Shown: positions 25,268 to 34,955 of the stretch, in pieces
How positions within the stretch are numbered: position 1 is the first letter of the stretch
Layout: every line of letters begins with the position of its first letter
NCBI RefSeq assembly: GCF_050611725.1
Contig: NZ_JBODJB010000001.1
Coordinates: 2,232,001-2,296,000 of the forward strand
Length of the DNA stretch: 64,000 nt
Origin: Ferruginibacter sp050611725
GTDB lineage: Bacteria > Bacteroidota > Bacteroidia > Chitinophagales > Chitinophagaceae
Reading direction: 5' to 3'
Position numbers and translations under genes: made by a program
Notes under the pieces: generated by a model
Databases searched by the model: none
Told to the model about the DNA's origin: nothing
Seen by the model: only the letters and a program-made list of their open reading frames with translations

Positions 25268-26671
25268 ATGTTATTTAACAGTACGATATTTTTAATATTA
25301 CTTTTTGTTACATTTATTCTGTACTACTTGCCGTTCCTAAAAAAGACGCAGGTGCAGATATTAATAGCAGCAAGCTTGGTGTTTTATGCTTACCAGAATC
25401 CGAAACTGCTTTTACTGTTGCTTTTTTCGGCTTTAATTAATATACTTACTAGTTATTATGTGTTTTATGGAAACAAGAAATATAGCAAGCTAATTGCCAT
25501 ATCCGGGGTTATTTTTAATCTCTTGATCTTGTCTTTTTTCAAGTATGGGCCCTTAATGGCAAAAACATTCCTCGGTAACGATGGAGGGGTTGGACAGTTC
25601 CTTATTAATATCCCATTACCAATTGGTATTTCATTTTTTACTTTTGAAGGAATAAGTTTGGTGGTTGATGTGTTTAAAGAAAAGTATTTTGAAAAAAAGG
25701 ATGCATTATCAAAGTCTATTGTAACTCATGGCCAACGAACATTGTTATTCATTTCTTTTTTTCCGCATTTAATTGCAGGTCCGATTTTAAAGGCTCATGA
25801 TTTTCTTCCTCAGATCACTGAAAAGAAAATAAAAGCCATTCAATGGGAAACTGCTTTTAGGAATATTTTGCTAGGATATTTTTTAAAACTTGTTGTGGCA
25901 GACAATTTGAAGGACTTTACCTATTGGATGGATTTTCCTTACTTTCAATCCCGTTCTTCCGTAACGTTGATCTTTTTGTTGATCGCTTACTCATGTCAGA
26001 TATTTGCCGATTTTGCCGGTTATTCTTTAATTGCAATCGGGTTGGCAAAATTGTTTGGTTATAATTTTAACCCAAACTTTAGCTTCCCCTATATTTCAAC
26101 TTCGTTCTCAGAATTTTGGCGCAGGTGGCATATATCTTTATCTTCTTTTTTAAAAGAGTATTTATATATCCCAATGGGAGGGAATCGAAAGGGGAAAATT
26201 CGTACTTACCTCCACTTAATGATCACAATGATATTAGGAGGTTTATGGCATGGAGCTGCATGGAGTTATGCTATTTGGGGTGCATTCCATGGCATTTTTT
26301 TGGCTATTGAAAGATTATTGGTTGACTATTTTGGGACAATAAACAATAGACTCTTTAAAGTTTTTAAAGGATTCTTTGTCTTTGCATGTGTAACCTTGAT
26401 CTGGTTATTATTTAAGTTACCCAATTTTAGTAATGTACTCGGATACTTATATTGTATAAAAAGTAACTGGTACAGAGGAATTGATATGGATATGATACAA
26501 TTTATACTTCTGTATTCCTTGCCGGTATTCCTGTATCATTTTTATTATCTTTTAAAGCCTGGCTATAGTCATGTGTTAAAAAAATATGACCACTTAGTCT
26601 ATGGCTTTTTACTTTTTCTGATAATTTTTAACAGCGGTTCACCCGGTGACTTTATTTATTTCCAGTTTTAA
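25268..26671 (+). CDS. MBOAT-family O-acyltransferase (AlgI/DltB-like)
   Basis: The 467-residue polytopic membrane protein shows the MBOAT core: FWRRWHISLSSFLKEYLY, then GGLWHGAAWSYAIWG with the likely catalytic histidine at residue 328. Family members move acyl groups across the inner membrane and onto periplasmic glycans. The following gene, adjacent without any gap, encodes an SGNH-like partner, as in alginate-type acetylation pairs. The position after the glycerol-phosphate genes recalls DltB in teichoic acid systems, but donor and acceptor are unknown. Confidence 0.9.
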   Translation: MLFNSTIFLILLFVTFILYYLPFLKKTQVQILIAASLVFYAYQNPKLLLLLLFSALINILTSYYVFYGNKKYSKLIAISGVIFNLLILSFFKYGPLMAKTFLGNDGGVGQFLINIPLPIGISFFTFEGISLVVDVFKEKYFEKKDALSKSIVTHGQRTLLFISFFPHLIAGPILKAHDFLPQITEKKIKAIQWETAFRNILLGYFLKLVVADNLKDFTYWMDFPYFQSRSSVTLIFLLIAYSCQIFADFAGYSLIAIGLAKLFGYNFNPNFSFPYISTSFSEFWRRWHISLSSFLKEYLYIPMGGNRKGKIRTYLHLMITMILGGLWHGAAWSYAIWGAFHGIFLAIERLLVDYFGTINNRLFKVFKGFFVFACVTLIWLLFKLPNFSNVLGYLYCIKSNWYRGIDMDMIQFILLYSLPVFLYHFYYLLKPGYSHVLKKYDHLVYGFLLFLIIFNSGSPGDFIYFQF

Positions 26672-27523
26672 ATGATCAAAAGGAGTTTACTTGTAGCATT
26701 TTTGTTCTGTGGCATTTATGGTATTGTTATTTCAATATTCAGGCCAAGCTCTAATGCAGGTTTTTTGCAACAGTATATGTTGATGAATCAAATTACTGCT
26801 GAAAAATTCCTTTATGATTCATCAAAAGATGATAGATGTATTGTAGGAACTTCTTTGTCTAACAATATAACAATCGATAGCCTTCCGGGGTTTTACAATC
26901 TTTCATTAAGAGGTCGTGGTATTCAGGATTGTTTTTACTTATTAGAGAAAAGAAAAAATAAACCCAAGCTACTTTTAGTTGAAATGAATTTTGCATTACG
27001 AGCACCTGTAATAACAGAGCTTAATGATTTATTCAATTCACCATATGCAAGATTAAAAAATGAGATACCTGCTTTCAGAGCCGAGTATCAACCCATCGGG
27101 TTATTTAAAAGCGCCATCACTCTTCAAAAACCTGCGGAGAGATTTTATTTTCCGCACTATGATGATGTCGTTTTTAAATATGCATTGAACAGACATAAAG
27201 AAGAATTTACGAATCTACCCGATTCAGCATTTATTTCTAATCAATTTATCAATATCAAGAAGCAAATAAATGCATTGGTAAAAAGTGGATCAGATGTTGT
27301 TTTTTTTGAAATGCCGATAGATGAACGTTTGTCTTCGTTGCCATATCAACTAATTGTAAGGAAATTGTTTAAAGAATACTTTCCGGAAAATCAATACAAC
27401 TATATACCACTACCAACAGGTAGTGCTTTTGAAACCTCAGATGGAATTCATCTGACAAAAGCATCTTCCCAACAGTATACACACTACATGAAAGATTGGT
27501 TGAGGAAAAAGAATTATTATTGA
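26672..27523 (+). CDS. Membrane-anchored SGNH-like protein, partner of the MBOAT
   Basis: The 283-residue protein has an N-terminal hydrophobic segment (residues 5-22) that would place the rest in the periplasm. VGTSLSN at 58-64 occupies the position of the GDS nucleophile block. DGIH at 257-260 gives the Asp-x-x-His pair near the C-terminus. This pattern suggests an SGNH-fold esterase or acyltransferase like AlgJ/AlgX. Overall similarity to a named family is weak from inspection. Zero-gap coupling to the MBOAT gene suggests it receives the acyl group and places it on the glycan. Confidence 0.68.
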   Translation: MIKRSLLVAFLFCGIYGIVISIFRPSSNAGFLQQYMLMNQITAEKFLYDSSKDDRCIVGTSLSNNITIDSLPGFYNLSLRGRGIQDCFYLLEKRKNKPKLLLVEMNFALRAPVITELNDLFNSPYARLKNEIPAFRAEYQPIGLFKSAITLQKPAERFYFPHYDDVVFKYALNRHKEEFTNLPDSAFISNQFINIKKQINALVKSGSDVVFFEMPIDERLSSLPYQLIVRKLFKEYFPENQYNYIPLPTGSAFETSDGIHLTKASSQQYTHYMKDWLRKKNYY

Positions 27524-27544
27524 TACGCTAACGGATTATTGTAA

Positions 27545-28324
27545 ATGAAAACTACCCCCATACTTTCCATCATTACCATCAACTATAACAACATTGATGG
27601 ATTAATGAAAACCGTTCAGTCTGTATTTGCTCAGAGCTTTAAAAACTTTGAGTATATAATCATTGATGGAGGATCTACGGATGGTAGCAAAGAGTATATT
27701 GAAACAATAAAAGAGAAGCTTTCTTATTGGGTAAGTGAAAAAGACAACGGAGTCTACAATGCAATAAACAAGGGTATCCAAAAAGCTACGGGAGAGTATC
27801 TTATGTTTATGAATGGGGGAGATTGTTTACATGATTCAACAGTGCTGGGAGATATATTTGAAAAAACAAGCATCAGTGAAGATGTGATCTACGGAGATAC
27901 ATTGTACTTAACAGCTGATGGTACAACGGTTTACAAAAGTTGTGATGAGGAATTGTCATTTGAGTATTTGATCAAAGACGATATCAATCATCAATCATGC
28001 TTTATTAAACGGTCGTTATTTGACAAGTTTGGCTTGTACGACGAACGCTTAAAAATTGCTGCTGATCATAAATTTTTTATTGCCTCAATAATATTGGGAT
28101 CTGCTACAAGTAAATATGTAGCTCGTTGTATTGCCATTTATAATCTAGAAGGATTTAGCTCAAAAAATGAGGCAATGCAATATGTAGAAAGAGATCAAAT
28201 TCACAAAGAAATTATTCCGCCACTTGTTTGGGCACTTTATGAAGAAAATCAAAAATTAAAACAACCGGCAAAAAAAGGATTCGCAACAAGGGTAATAAAC
28301 AAAATAAGAAGATCATTAAAGTAA
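27545..28324 (+). CDS. GT2-family glycosyltransferase
   Basis: This 259-residue GT-A fold enzyme contains SIITINYNNIDG at the start, IIDGGSTDGS near residues 39-48 and an acidic metal-binding region (MNGGD). The type is similar to WcaE-like transferases. It has no membrane segment beyond possible C-terminal basic association, so it should act on the cytoplasmic face. Its stop codon overlaps the start of the next GT2 gene by one base. Confidence 0.87.
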   Translation: MKTTPILSIITINYNNIDGLMKTVQSVFAQSFKNFEYIIIDGGSTDGSKEYIETIKEKLSYWVSEKDNGVYNAINKGIQKATGEYLMFMNGGDCLHDSTVLGDIFEKTSISEDVIYGDTLYLTADGTTVYKSCDEELSFEYLIKDDINHQSCFIKRSLFDKFGLYDERLKIAADHKFFIASIILGSATSKYVARCIAIYNLEGFSSKNEAMQYVERDQIHKEIIPPLVWALYEENQKLKQPAKKGFATRVINKIRRSLK

Positions 28325-29295
28325 TGTTAGTTTCCATCATTATACCTGCATATAACAGAGAAAGAATTATTGTACAAACATTAAAAAGTTTAACGGAAAT
28401 TGATTTTCCAAAAGATCAGTTCGAAATATTTGTTTGTGATAATAACTCGAAAGATAATACGGCAAAAGTTGTAAAAGAATTTATTGAAGTAAACAAAGAG
28501 TACAATATTACCTACCTTTTTGAAGAAAGACAAGGTGTTCATTATGCAAGAAACGCCACTGCAAAAAAAGCAAATGGCAAATATTTGTATTTTACTGATG
28601 ACGACATGATTGCCGACAAAGCAATTATTAAAGAATTGTTGTTTTGTTTTGAATGGGATGAAAAAGTAGGAGTAGCTACCGGGATTGTTCTACCCAAGTG
28701 GGAAGAAACGCCACCGAGTTGGGTTTTAAAACATTGTGCCAACTATCTATTAAGCTTAAATGACCCATCCGTAGATTTTGTGATCGACAATAACGATTGT
28801 GGTATATTCAGTTGTCATCAAATGATCAGAAAAGATGTATTCTTTTTATCCGGAGGCTTTAATCCGGAAAATACTGAAGGTAAATGGATAGGAGATGGAG
28901 AGGCAGGTTTAAATATGAAAATTAAGCAGTTAGCTTTTAAATTTGCATTAAACAGAAAGTCTGTAATTTACCATATCATACCAAAAGAGCGTCTTACACA
29001 GGATTATCTTGATAAAAGAATGATGAATGAAGGTAATTGTCACAGTTATGCATTTTACAGAGCTTATAAACCAAGTATTAAAAGATTGCTCTATGGAATG
29101 ATAGCAATGTCTTATAAAATGATTAGCTTATACACTAAAAGTATATGGTTAAAAATAAGAGGAAATGATTATTGGCATCTTCGAAGAGCAAAAAGCTTTT
29201 ACTGGTTGGCAAGAATAAAATATGATTATAAACTTTGCAGAGATGTAAACTGGAAGGCACTTGTTTTAAAATCAAATTGGCTTGAGGAGGCTTAA
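28324..29295 (+). CDS. GT2-family glycosyltransferase
   Basis: This 323-residue GT-A protein has SIIIPAYNRERII at the start, CDNNSKDNT around residues 39-47 and a clear DDDM metal-binding motif (FTDDDMIAD near 96-104). The C-terminal part is basic and aromatic, which fits peripheral membrane association. The start overlaps the previous gene stop by one base (TAATG), implying coupled translation. Sugar specificity is not readable. Confidence 0.87.
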   Translation: MLVSIIIPAYNRERIIVQTLKSLTEIDFPKDQFEIFVCDNNSKDNTAKVVKEFIEVNKEYNITYLFEERQGVHYARNATAKKANGKYLYFTDDDMIADKAIIKELLFCFEWDEKVGVATGIVLPKWEETPPSWVLKHCANYLLSLNDPSVDFVIDNNDCGIFSCHQMIRKDVFFLSGGFNPENTEGKWIGDGEAGLNMKIKQLAFKFALNRKSVIYHIIPKERLTQDYLDKRMMNEGNCHSYAFYRAYKPSIKRLLYGMIAMSYKMISLYTKSIWLKIRGNDYWHLRRAKSFYWLARIKYDYKLCRDVNWKALVLKSNWLEEA

Positions 29296-29303
29296 ATAAA
29301 ATT

Positions 29304-29732
29304 ATGGTAAAAAAAATAATTCATAATGGTGAAGCACATGCAATAATAATTCGTGCTCAATATAAAAAAGACGGCATTGAATTTTTCACCAACGACAACG
29401 ATTCTCAGCAATTGGGCTATATGAATCGTCCTGAAGGATATGTAATTGCTCCGCACAGACATAATATGGTTCCACGAGAAGTGCATTATACGCAGGAAGT
29501 TTTATTCATTAAAAGCGGAAAAGTCAGGGTAGATTTTTTTGACAATGCACAAAATTATTTTCAAAGCGAAATTCTTTATGCCGGCGATGTGATTTTGTTG
29601 GCAGATGGCGGTCATGGATTTAAGATGCTGGAAGATGCTGAAATAATTGAAGTTAAACAAGGCCCATATTGTGGCGAACGAGATAAAGTTCGCTTTGAAC
29701 CTGTAAATGAAGATGCTGTAATAATAAAATAA
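29304..29732 (+). CDS. Small cupin-fold protein
   Basis: The 142-residue single-domain protein has cupin-like strands and a histidine-rich first motif (PHRHN near residues 50-54, then a glutamate-containing EVLFIKSGKVRV). The second motif is YAGDVILLADGGHGF. Cupins in polysaccharide loci include sugar epimerases and isomerases, but this sequence is not clearly one of the dTDP-sugar types. The next two genes encode a methyltransferase and a sugar aminotransferase, so a role in making a modified amino sugar is plausible. Function is not assigned. Confidence 0.7.
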   Translation: MVKKIIHNGEAHAIIIRAQYKKDGIEFFTNDNDSQQLGYMNRPEGYVIAPHRHNMVPREVHYTQEVLFIKSGKVRVDFFDNAQNYFQSEILYAGDVILLADGGHGFKMLEDAEIIEVKQGPYCGERDKVRFEPVNEDAVIIK

Positions 29733-30485
29733 ATGAAAAAGAATTTCGAAAAATATAGCAAGTACTACGACTTGTTGTATAAGGACAAAAATTATCAAAA
29801 TGAGTCTGATTATGTAGCCGGACTTATAAAAAAACACAATGCTCAGGCAAAAAAAATACTTGAGCTTGGTTGCGGTACCGGAAACCATGCCGCTATTTTA
29901 TGCCAATCAGGTTATAGTGTAACAGGGCTGGAACGTAGTGCCGATATGGTTTCGTTAGCAGCCCAAAAAAACATATCCAACTTTGAACCAAAAGTTGCAG
30001 ATATTACTGACTTTGAATTAAATGGAAAATTTGATGTAGCTGTATCACTGTTTCATGTACTTAGTTATTTAACCGACAATAAAAATTTGCTTTCTTGTTT
30101 TACTGCCGTTAACAGACATTTGAATAAAGAAGGTATTTTTATTTTCGATGTGTGGTACTCCCCGGCAGTGTATGTACAAAGGCCTGAAACAAGAGTAAAA
30201 CGCATGAGTAATGATGAAATTGAAGTTACCAGAATTGCAGAATCTGATATACACTACAATCTAAACGTAGTTGATGTTAATTACGAGATCATTATCAAAG
30301 ACAAAAAATCAGGCGTAGCCGAAGTGCATAATGAAAAACATCCTATGCGTCATTTTAGCGTTCCCGAAATTGAGTTGTTGGCAGCAGCTACTAATTTTAC
30401 TTTAATTAAAAGCGAAGAATTTGGTACAGGCAATACTCCGGGATCAGATACATGGGGTGTTTGTTTTGTGTTACAAAAAAAATAA
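29733..30485 (+). CDS. Class I SAM-dependent methyltransferase
   Basis: The 250-residue protein has the glycine-rich SAM-binding motif I (ILELGCGTGNHAAIL near residues 43-57) and an acidic loop (GLERS). The later motif FDVAVSLFHVLSYL follows. It starts immediately after the cupin gene stop. It probably methylates a nucleotide sugar or the growing glycan; N- versus O-methylation cannot be told. Coupling to the following aminotransferase hints at N-methylation of an amino sugar, which is inference only. Confidence 0.85.
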   Translation: MKKNFEKYSKYYDLLYKDKNYQNESDYVAGLIKKHNAQAKKILELGCGTGNHAAILCQSGYSVTGLERSADMVSLAAQKNISNFEPKVADITDFELNGKFDVAVSLFHVLSYLTDNKNLLSCFTAVNRHLNKEGIFIFDVWYSPAVYVQRPETRVKRMSNDEIEVTRIAESDIHYNLNVVDVNYEIIIKDKKSGVAEVHNEKHPMRHFSVPEIELLAAATNFTLIKSEEFGTGNTPGSDTWGVCFVLQKK

Positions 30486-30487
30486 TA

Positions 30488-31597
30488 ATGAGTCAACCAA
30501 TACCAGTAAATACGCCGCTATTATCCGGCAATGAGTTAAAATACCTTACAGAGTGTATTGAAACCGGTTGGATATCAAGTGAGGGCCCTTTCATTACGAA
30601 ATTTGAAAGTGAATTTTCAAAATATGTTAACAGAAAACATGGCGTTGCAGTTTCTAACGGATCAGCGGCGTTGGATATTGCTATCAAAGCTGTAGGCCTT
30701 GGTAAAGGCGATGAAGTGATCATGCCAACATTTACCATTATTTCACCGGTACAATCTGTTGTTACTGCCGGCGCTGTTCCTGTTTTGGTAGATAGTGATC
30801 CTGTTACCTGGAACATGGATGTTTCTCAAATAGAAGCGAAGATCACAGATAAGACAAAAGCTATTCTGGTAGTTCACATATATGGGTTACCGGTAGAGAT
30901 GGACGCCGTTGTGGAATTGTGTAAAAAACATAACTTATTGCTGATTGAAGATGCTGCCGAAATGCACGGACAAACCTATAATGGAAAAATGTGCGGTAGC
31001 TTTGGCGATATAAGTATTTTTAGCTTTTACCCAAACAAACACATCACAACGGGTGAAGGAGGAATGATCGTTTGTGACGATCAGAAAATCGCTGACAAGT
31101 GTAAAAAATTACGAAACCTTGCATTTGAACCGAACGGACCCAGGTTCATTCACTATGAACTCGGATGGAATTATAGAATGACAAATCTGCAAGCTGCTTT
31201 GGGGCTGGCACAGCTCGAAAAGATCAATCACCATATCACCAAAAAAAGAGAAATAGGTAATGCTTATCAGGAAGGTTTAAAAGATTTGAAGGGATTTCAA
31301 TTGCCCCTATCAAAAACTGAGTACGCTGATAATATTTATTGGGTATATGGAATGGTTGGTGAAACTGAACAAACAAGTAAAACAATGCTTGCCAAACTAA
31401 GTGAGGCAAAAATTGGTACCAGACCATTTTTTTGGTGTATTCACGAACAACCGGTATTTAATCAAATGGGACTTTTTATAAACGAAAAGTATCCTGTTGC
31501 AGAAAAATTAGCCAGAAATGGTTTTTATGTACCAAGTGGTTTAGGCCTTTCTAATGAAGAGATACAAACCGTTATTAAAACCATCCTCGATAAATAA
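30488..31597 (+). CDS. DegT/DnrJ/EryC1/StrS-family sugar aminotransferase
   Basis: This PLP-dependent aminotransferase acts on nucleotide keto-sugars. The start at MSQPIPVNTP is preferred (369 residues), because the upstream ATG at 30452 would add 12 residues that overlap the methyltransferase and lack family similarity. Visible landmarks are the N-terminal GWISSEGPF, the cofactor region VSNGSAALD, IEDAAEMHG, and the PLP lysine in FYPNKHITTGEGG. It is a paralogue of the WbpE-like enzyme at 43494-44594, so the locus makes at least two amino sugars. It resembles the PerA/RfbE subgroup, but the product is not certain. Confidence 0.9.
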   Translation: MSQPIPVNTPLLSGNELKYLTECIETGWISSEGPFITKFESEFSKYVNRKHGVAVSNGSAALDIAIKAVGLGKGDEVIMPTFTIISPVQSVVTAGAVPVLVDSDPVTWNMDVSQIEAKITDKTKAILVVHIYGLPVEMDAVVELCKKHNLLLIEDAAEMHGQTYNGKMCGSFGDISIFSFYPNKHITTGEGGMIVCDDQKIADKCKKLRNLAFEPNGPRFIHYELGWNYRMTNLQAALGLAQLEKINHHITKKREIGNAYQEGLKDLKGFQLPLSKTEYADNIYWVYGMVGETEQTSKTMLAKLSEAKIGTRPFFWCIHEQPVFNQMGLFINEKYPVAEKLARNGFYVPSGLGLSNEEIQTVIKTILDK

Positions 31598-32842
31598 ATG
31601 AACATAGGCTTTTACTTCAAGTTTGTTGGTGCTGAAATAGGAGGATCATATACTTTTCAAAAAAATTTCCTGACAAGTTTATTGCGAATGGCAGATAAAC
31701 AACATGATATTTTTATTCTTTATTCAGGGAAAAAGCAATGGAAAGATGATGAAGTAGCTGCCAATATCACATTTATTAATATTGATGATTTGCCTACACC
31801 GGCAACTACAATAAATGGTGTGGGAATAAAGAACCTGATACCACAGCCCGTTCAAAAGATAATTAATAAAGTAAACTTATTGTTTACTTACTACAACACT
31901 AAAATTCAATATTACAATAATTATAATAATAAAATACAGCATATAGTTGATAAATACGGCATAGACTTTTTCTATTTCGTTCATCCAACTTATTATGCTT
32001 TAAAAATTCCATTTGCAATTACAGTATGGGATCTGGCGCATCGCAGGCATCCCTACTTACCTGAAGAAAGTTATATGCATAATAATTTTCAGCGTAAAGA
32101 CAATTTCTTTGCCAATGTATTGCCGAGGGCTTCAATGATAGCAACCGGAACCAATGAATCGAAAAAGCAGATCATAAAATATTATAATTGTGAAGAAGAA
32201 TTAATTAAGGTCATTCCGTTTCCTGTTATAGAAGATTTGGTAGTTGCTGATGTAGTTGCACCCGGAAAAGAATTGCCTTCTGAATATTTCTTCTATCCGG
32301 CGCAAATGTGGTCACAAAAAAATCACATTGTATTATTAAAGGCATTAGAGATCTTAAAGAAAAAAGGAAAGAAATATCATTTTGTTTTTACCGGAAGCGA
32401 TCAAGGCAATTACACATATATTAAAAACAAGATCAGCGAATTGGAATTGACCGATCAAATTACATTTGCCGACTTCGTTGATAGGGGACAACTGAAATAT
32501 TTATATCAAAACGCTATTGCCATGGTTTTTCCGGCAATTATCGGCCCCGACAATTTACCTCCAATTGAAGCCATGTCATTAGGTTGCCCGGTATTGTGTG
32601 GTAATTATGAAGGTGCAACAGATCAATTGGGAGATACGGCTTTATTTTTCGACAGATTGAATGAAGAAGACCTTGCAGGCAAAATGGAGAACGTATTTGA
32701 GAATATTGACCTTCGAAAAGAATTGATAGCAAAAGGATATAACCTGACCAACGAATTAGGCAATTTTGATAATTACTTGAATAAGATATATAGCCATTTG
32801 AACATCTATCAAAAAATAATCAGAACCTGGAAAGATAGTTAA
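31598..32842 (+). CDS. GT4-family glycosyltransferase
   Basis: This 414-residue GT-B enzyme has ITVWDLAHRRHPYLPE in the first half. The donor-binding half contains FPAIIGPDNLPPIEAMSLG and then GCPVLCGNYEG. It starts directly after the aminotransferase stop. The N-terminal EIGGSYTFQKN phrase resembles mannosyl/rhamnosyl transferases of the WsaF/RfaB kind only loosely, so the sugar is not assigned. Confidence 0.87.
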   Translation: MNIGFYFKFVGAEIGGSYTFQKNFLTSLLRMADKQHDIFILYSGKKQWKDDEVAANITFINIDDLPTPATTINGVGIKNLIPQPVQKIINKVNLLFTYYNTKIQYYNNYNNKIQHIVDKYGIDFFYFVHPTYYALKIPFAITVWDLAHRRHPYLPEESYMHNNFQRKDNFFANVLPRASMIATGTNESKKQIIKYYNCEEELIKVIPFPVIEDLVVADVVAPGKELPSEYFFYPAQMWSQKNHIVLLKALEILKKKGKKYHFVFTGSDQGNYTYIKNKISELELTDQITFADFVDRGQLKYLYQNAIAMVFPAIIGPDNLPPIEAMSLGCPVLCGNYEGATDQLGDTALFFDRLNEEDLAGKMENVFENIDLRKELIAKGYNLTNELGNFDNYLNKIYSHLNIYQKIIRTWKDS

Positions 32843-32844
32843 AC

Positions 32845-33942
32845 GTGTACTTTAAGAACTTAGATTTTGTTAGATTTTTGGCAATAGCTCTGGTGATATT
32901 GGAACACTGGTTTGCAACACCCGTAAGCGATTTTTTTATGACAGGTCGTTTAGGGGTGTCGTTATTTTTTACACTTAGCGGATTTTTAATTACCGGCATT
33001 TTGTTGTCAAAAAAAGAAGAAATCGACGCCGGTAAAACAAGTACAAAAAAAGCACTTAAAATTTTTTACATCCGAAGGTCTTTGCGGATCTTTCCTATTT
33101 ATTATTTAATATTAATTTTTTTATACCTGGTAAAGAACCAGGAGTTAATCGATCATAAGTATTGGTATATTTTTTACGGTTCTAATATATTAACATACAT
33201 TCAACAACATTGGGATGGTTTGCTCGGCCCATTTTGGTCATTAGCTGTTGAAGAGCAATTTTATCTGCTATGGCCTTTTCTTATTTTTTTTATTAGCAAA
33301 AAGCATATTCTGAAAACATTATATGCCTTTATCGGGTTAGCTATTATAAGCAGAGTTATTAGTATTTGGGCAGCTGAACAATTTTTACAGCCAGTCGATT
33401 ATTACGTATCAATGGTTGCACTTACACCAAGCTGTTTCGACTGTTTTGCGATTGGAGGGTTATTGGCATATTATAATTTATATAAGGATGAAAGCAATAG
33501 GTTATCCAAATTAATTAATAGTAAGGTTTTTGCAGTAGTAAGTTTTATTGGAGCGGCAGTATTCCTATACTTTAAACAGACATATCTTTTTTACTTGTTT
33601 TTTCCTACTGTATTTTCTCTAGCATCTTTATATGTGATAAAATATTTCATTAGCGACAAAAAATCCATTTTAAGAAATATTGCAGGATTTAAACCCTTTA
33701 TATATTTTGGTAAAATAAGTTATGGCATCTATGTCTATCATTCATTTTTATTTATAATTGTTAGCTTTTGCACATTAACAGTTGCAAGGTTTAATCTATC
33801 ATCGTCATTTGAAGCATGGCTCGATAATTCTCAAGGAGTATTCAGAGCATTTTTAATGATCACTTATTTGTTGATCATTTGTACAGTTTCTTATTTTTTG
33901 GTTGAAAAACCAATGATGCGATTAAAAGAAAAATTCCGGTAA
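32845..33942 (+). CDS. Acyltransferase family 3 membrane protein (OafA-like)
   Basis: The 365-residue protein has about ten hydrophobic segments. It carries the R-x10-H motif of the family (R10 and H21 in RFLAIALVILEHW), GVSLFFTLSGFLITG and FWSLAVEEQFYLLWP. These enzymes O-acetylate or otherwise acylate sugars on the periplasmic side or on lipid-linked intermediates. The start is a GTG two bases after the previous stop; no nearby ATG preserves the N-terminal motif. It is the second acylation system in the locus after the MBOAT/SGNH pair. Confidence 0.9.
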   Translation: MYFKNLDFVRFLAIALVILEHWFATPVSDFFMTGRLGVSLFFTLSGFLITGILLSKKEEIDAGKTSTKKALKIFYIRRSLRIFPIYYLILIFLYLVKNQELIDHKYWYIFYGSNILTYIQQHWDGLLGPFWSLAVEEQFYLLWPFLIFFISKKHILKTLYAFIGLAIISRVISIWAAEQFLQPVDYYVSMVALTPSCFDCFAIGGLLAYYNLYKDESNRLSKLINSKVFAVVSFIGAAVFLYFKQTYLFYLFFPTVFSLASLYVIKYFISDKKSILRNIAGFKPFIYFGKISYGIYVYHSFLFIIVSFCTLTVARFNLSSSFEAWLDNSQGVFRAFLMITYLLIICTVSYFLVEKPMMRLKEKFR

Positions 33943-33953
33943 TTTAATTTTTG

Positions 33954-34955
33954 ATGGTCTCTATAATAATGCCTGTATATAATGCTTCTAAGTTTTTAAA
34001 GGAAGCCATTGACTCGATCTTAGGACAAACATTTAAAGATTTCGAACTGATCATCATTAATGATGGTTCTACAGATAATTCGGAAGCAATAGTTAAGTCT
34101 TATACCGATAACAGAATACGATACGTTTTTCAAGCCAATCAGGGTGTTGCCAAAACCTTAAACAATGGGATACAATTGGCAACAAAAAAATACATCTGGC
34201 GGCATGATGCTGATGACATTTCTTTACCCACCAAACTTGAAGAAGAGTTTAATTTTTTAGAGCAGAATACAGATGTTGCTCTCTGTGCCTGTCAGGTTGC
34301 ATTTATGACAGAAAGAGGCAAAGTTGCCTGGGACTACAGACAGCCGAAAAATGATTTTTGGAATGCGGGGGAAGCATACAAAATGGTCACTAGAGAAGGC
34401 TTCTCACCTTATTGTCCCATCACTCATGGAACTGTATTGGTTCGTACAGATGTTATGAGGAATTTAGATGGATATAGAACAGAATTTATTACCGGCGAGG
34501 ATGTTGATGCCTGGTTAAGGTTGATTCAACAATACAAAGCAGTAGTACTGAACAGGTGCTTGTCTTTACACAGATTAAGCAGCAATTCAGCAACACAGGT
34601 GCATGGCTGGAAAAATGAGTTCTTTAGAAACCTTTCGTTTCAATATTATGAACAAAGAGCAAGTGAAGGAAAAGATGACCTGCAAAAAGGAATAAAAATT
34701 GTTTTACCTGCCACCAAAGAATATACGACAAAACAATTAGTACCCGGCAAAACTTTCAGAGGCGATCTGTTAGATTTTTCTTACCCTTTATGTATTAATG
34801 CTAAAGATTGGAAGGAATGCTTTAATATCATACGCATTGCATTAAAAGATGGATGGAAATTAAGTGTAACATGGAAAACCATATGCTTTCCTTTTATTGG
34901 AAACACATTGGTAAAACTAGGTGTAAAATTAAAGAAGTTAGTCTCTAATAAATGA
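33954..34955 (+). CDS. GT2-family glycosyltransferase
   Basis: This 333-residue GT-A enzyme has SIIMPVYNASKFLKEAIDS at the N-terminus, IINDGSTDNS near residue 38 and the RHDADD metal-binding region near 84-89. The ATG is preferred over the TTG one codon upstream. The last four bases overlap the next gene (ATGA). Sugar specificity is not readable. Confidence 0.87.
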   Translation: MVSIIMPVYNASKFLKEAIDSILGQTFKDFELIIINDGSTDNSEAIVKSYTDNRIRYVFQANQGVAKTLNNGIQLATKKYIWRHDADDISLPTKLEEEFNFLEQNTDVALCACQVAFMTERGKVAWDYRQPKNDFWNAGEAYKMVTREGFSPYCPITHGTVLVRTDVMRNLDGYRTEFITGEDVDAWLRLIQQYKAVVLNRCLSLHRLSSNSATQVHGWKNEFFRNLSFQYYEQRASEGKDDLQKGIKIVLPATKEYTTKQLVPGKTFRGDLLDFSYPLCINAKDWKECFNIIRIALKDGWKLSVTWKTICFPFIGNTLVKLGVKLKKLVSNK

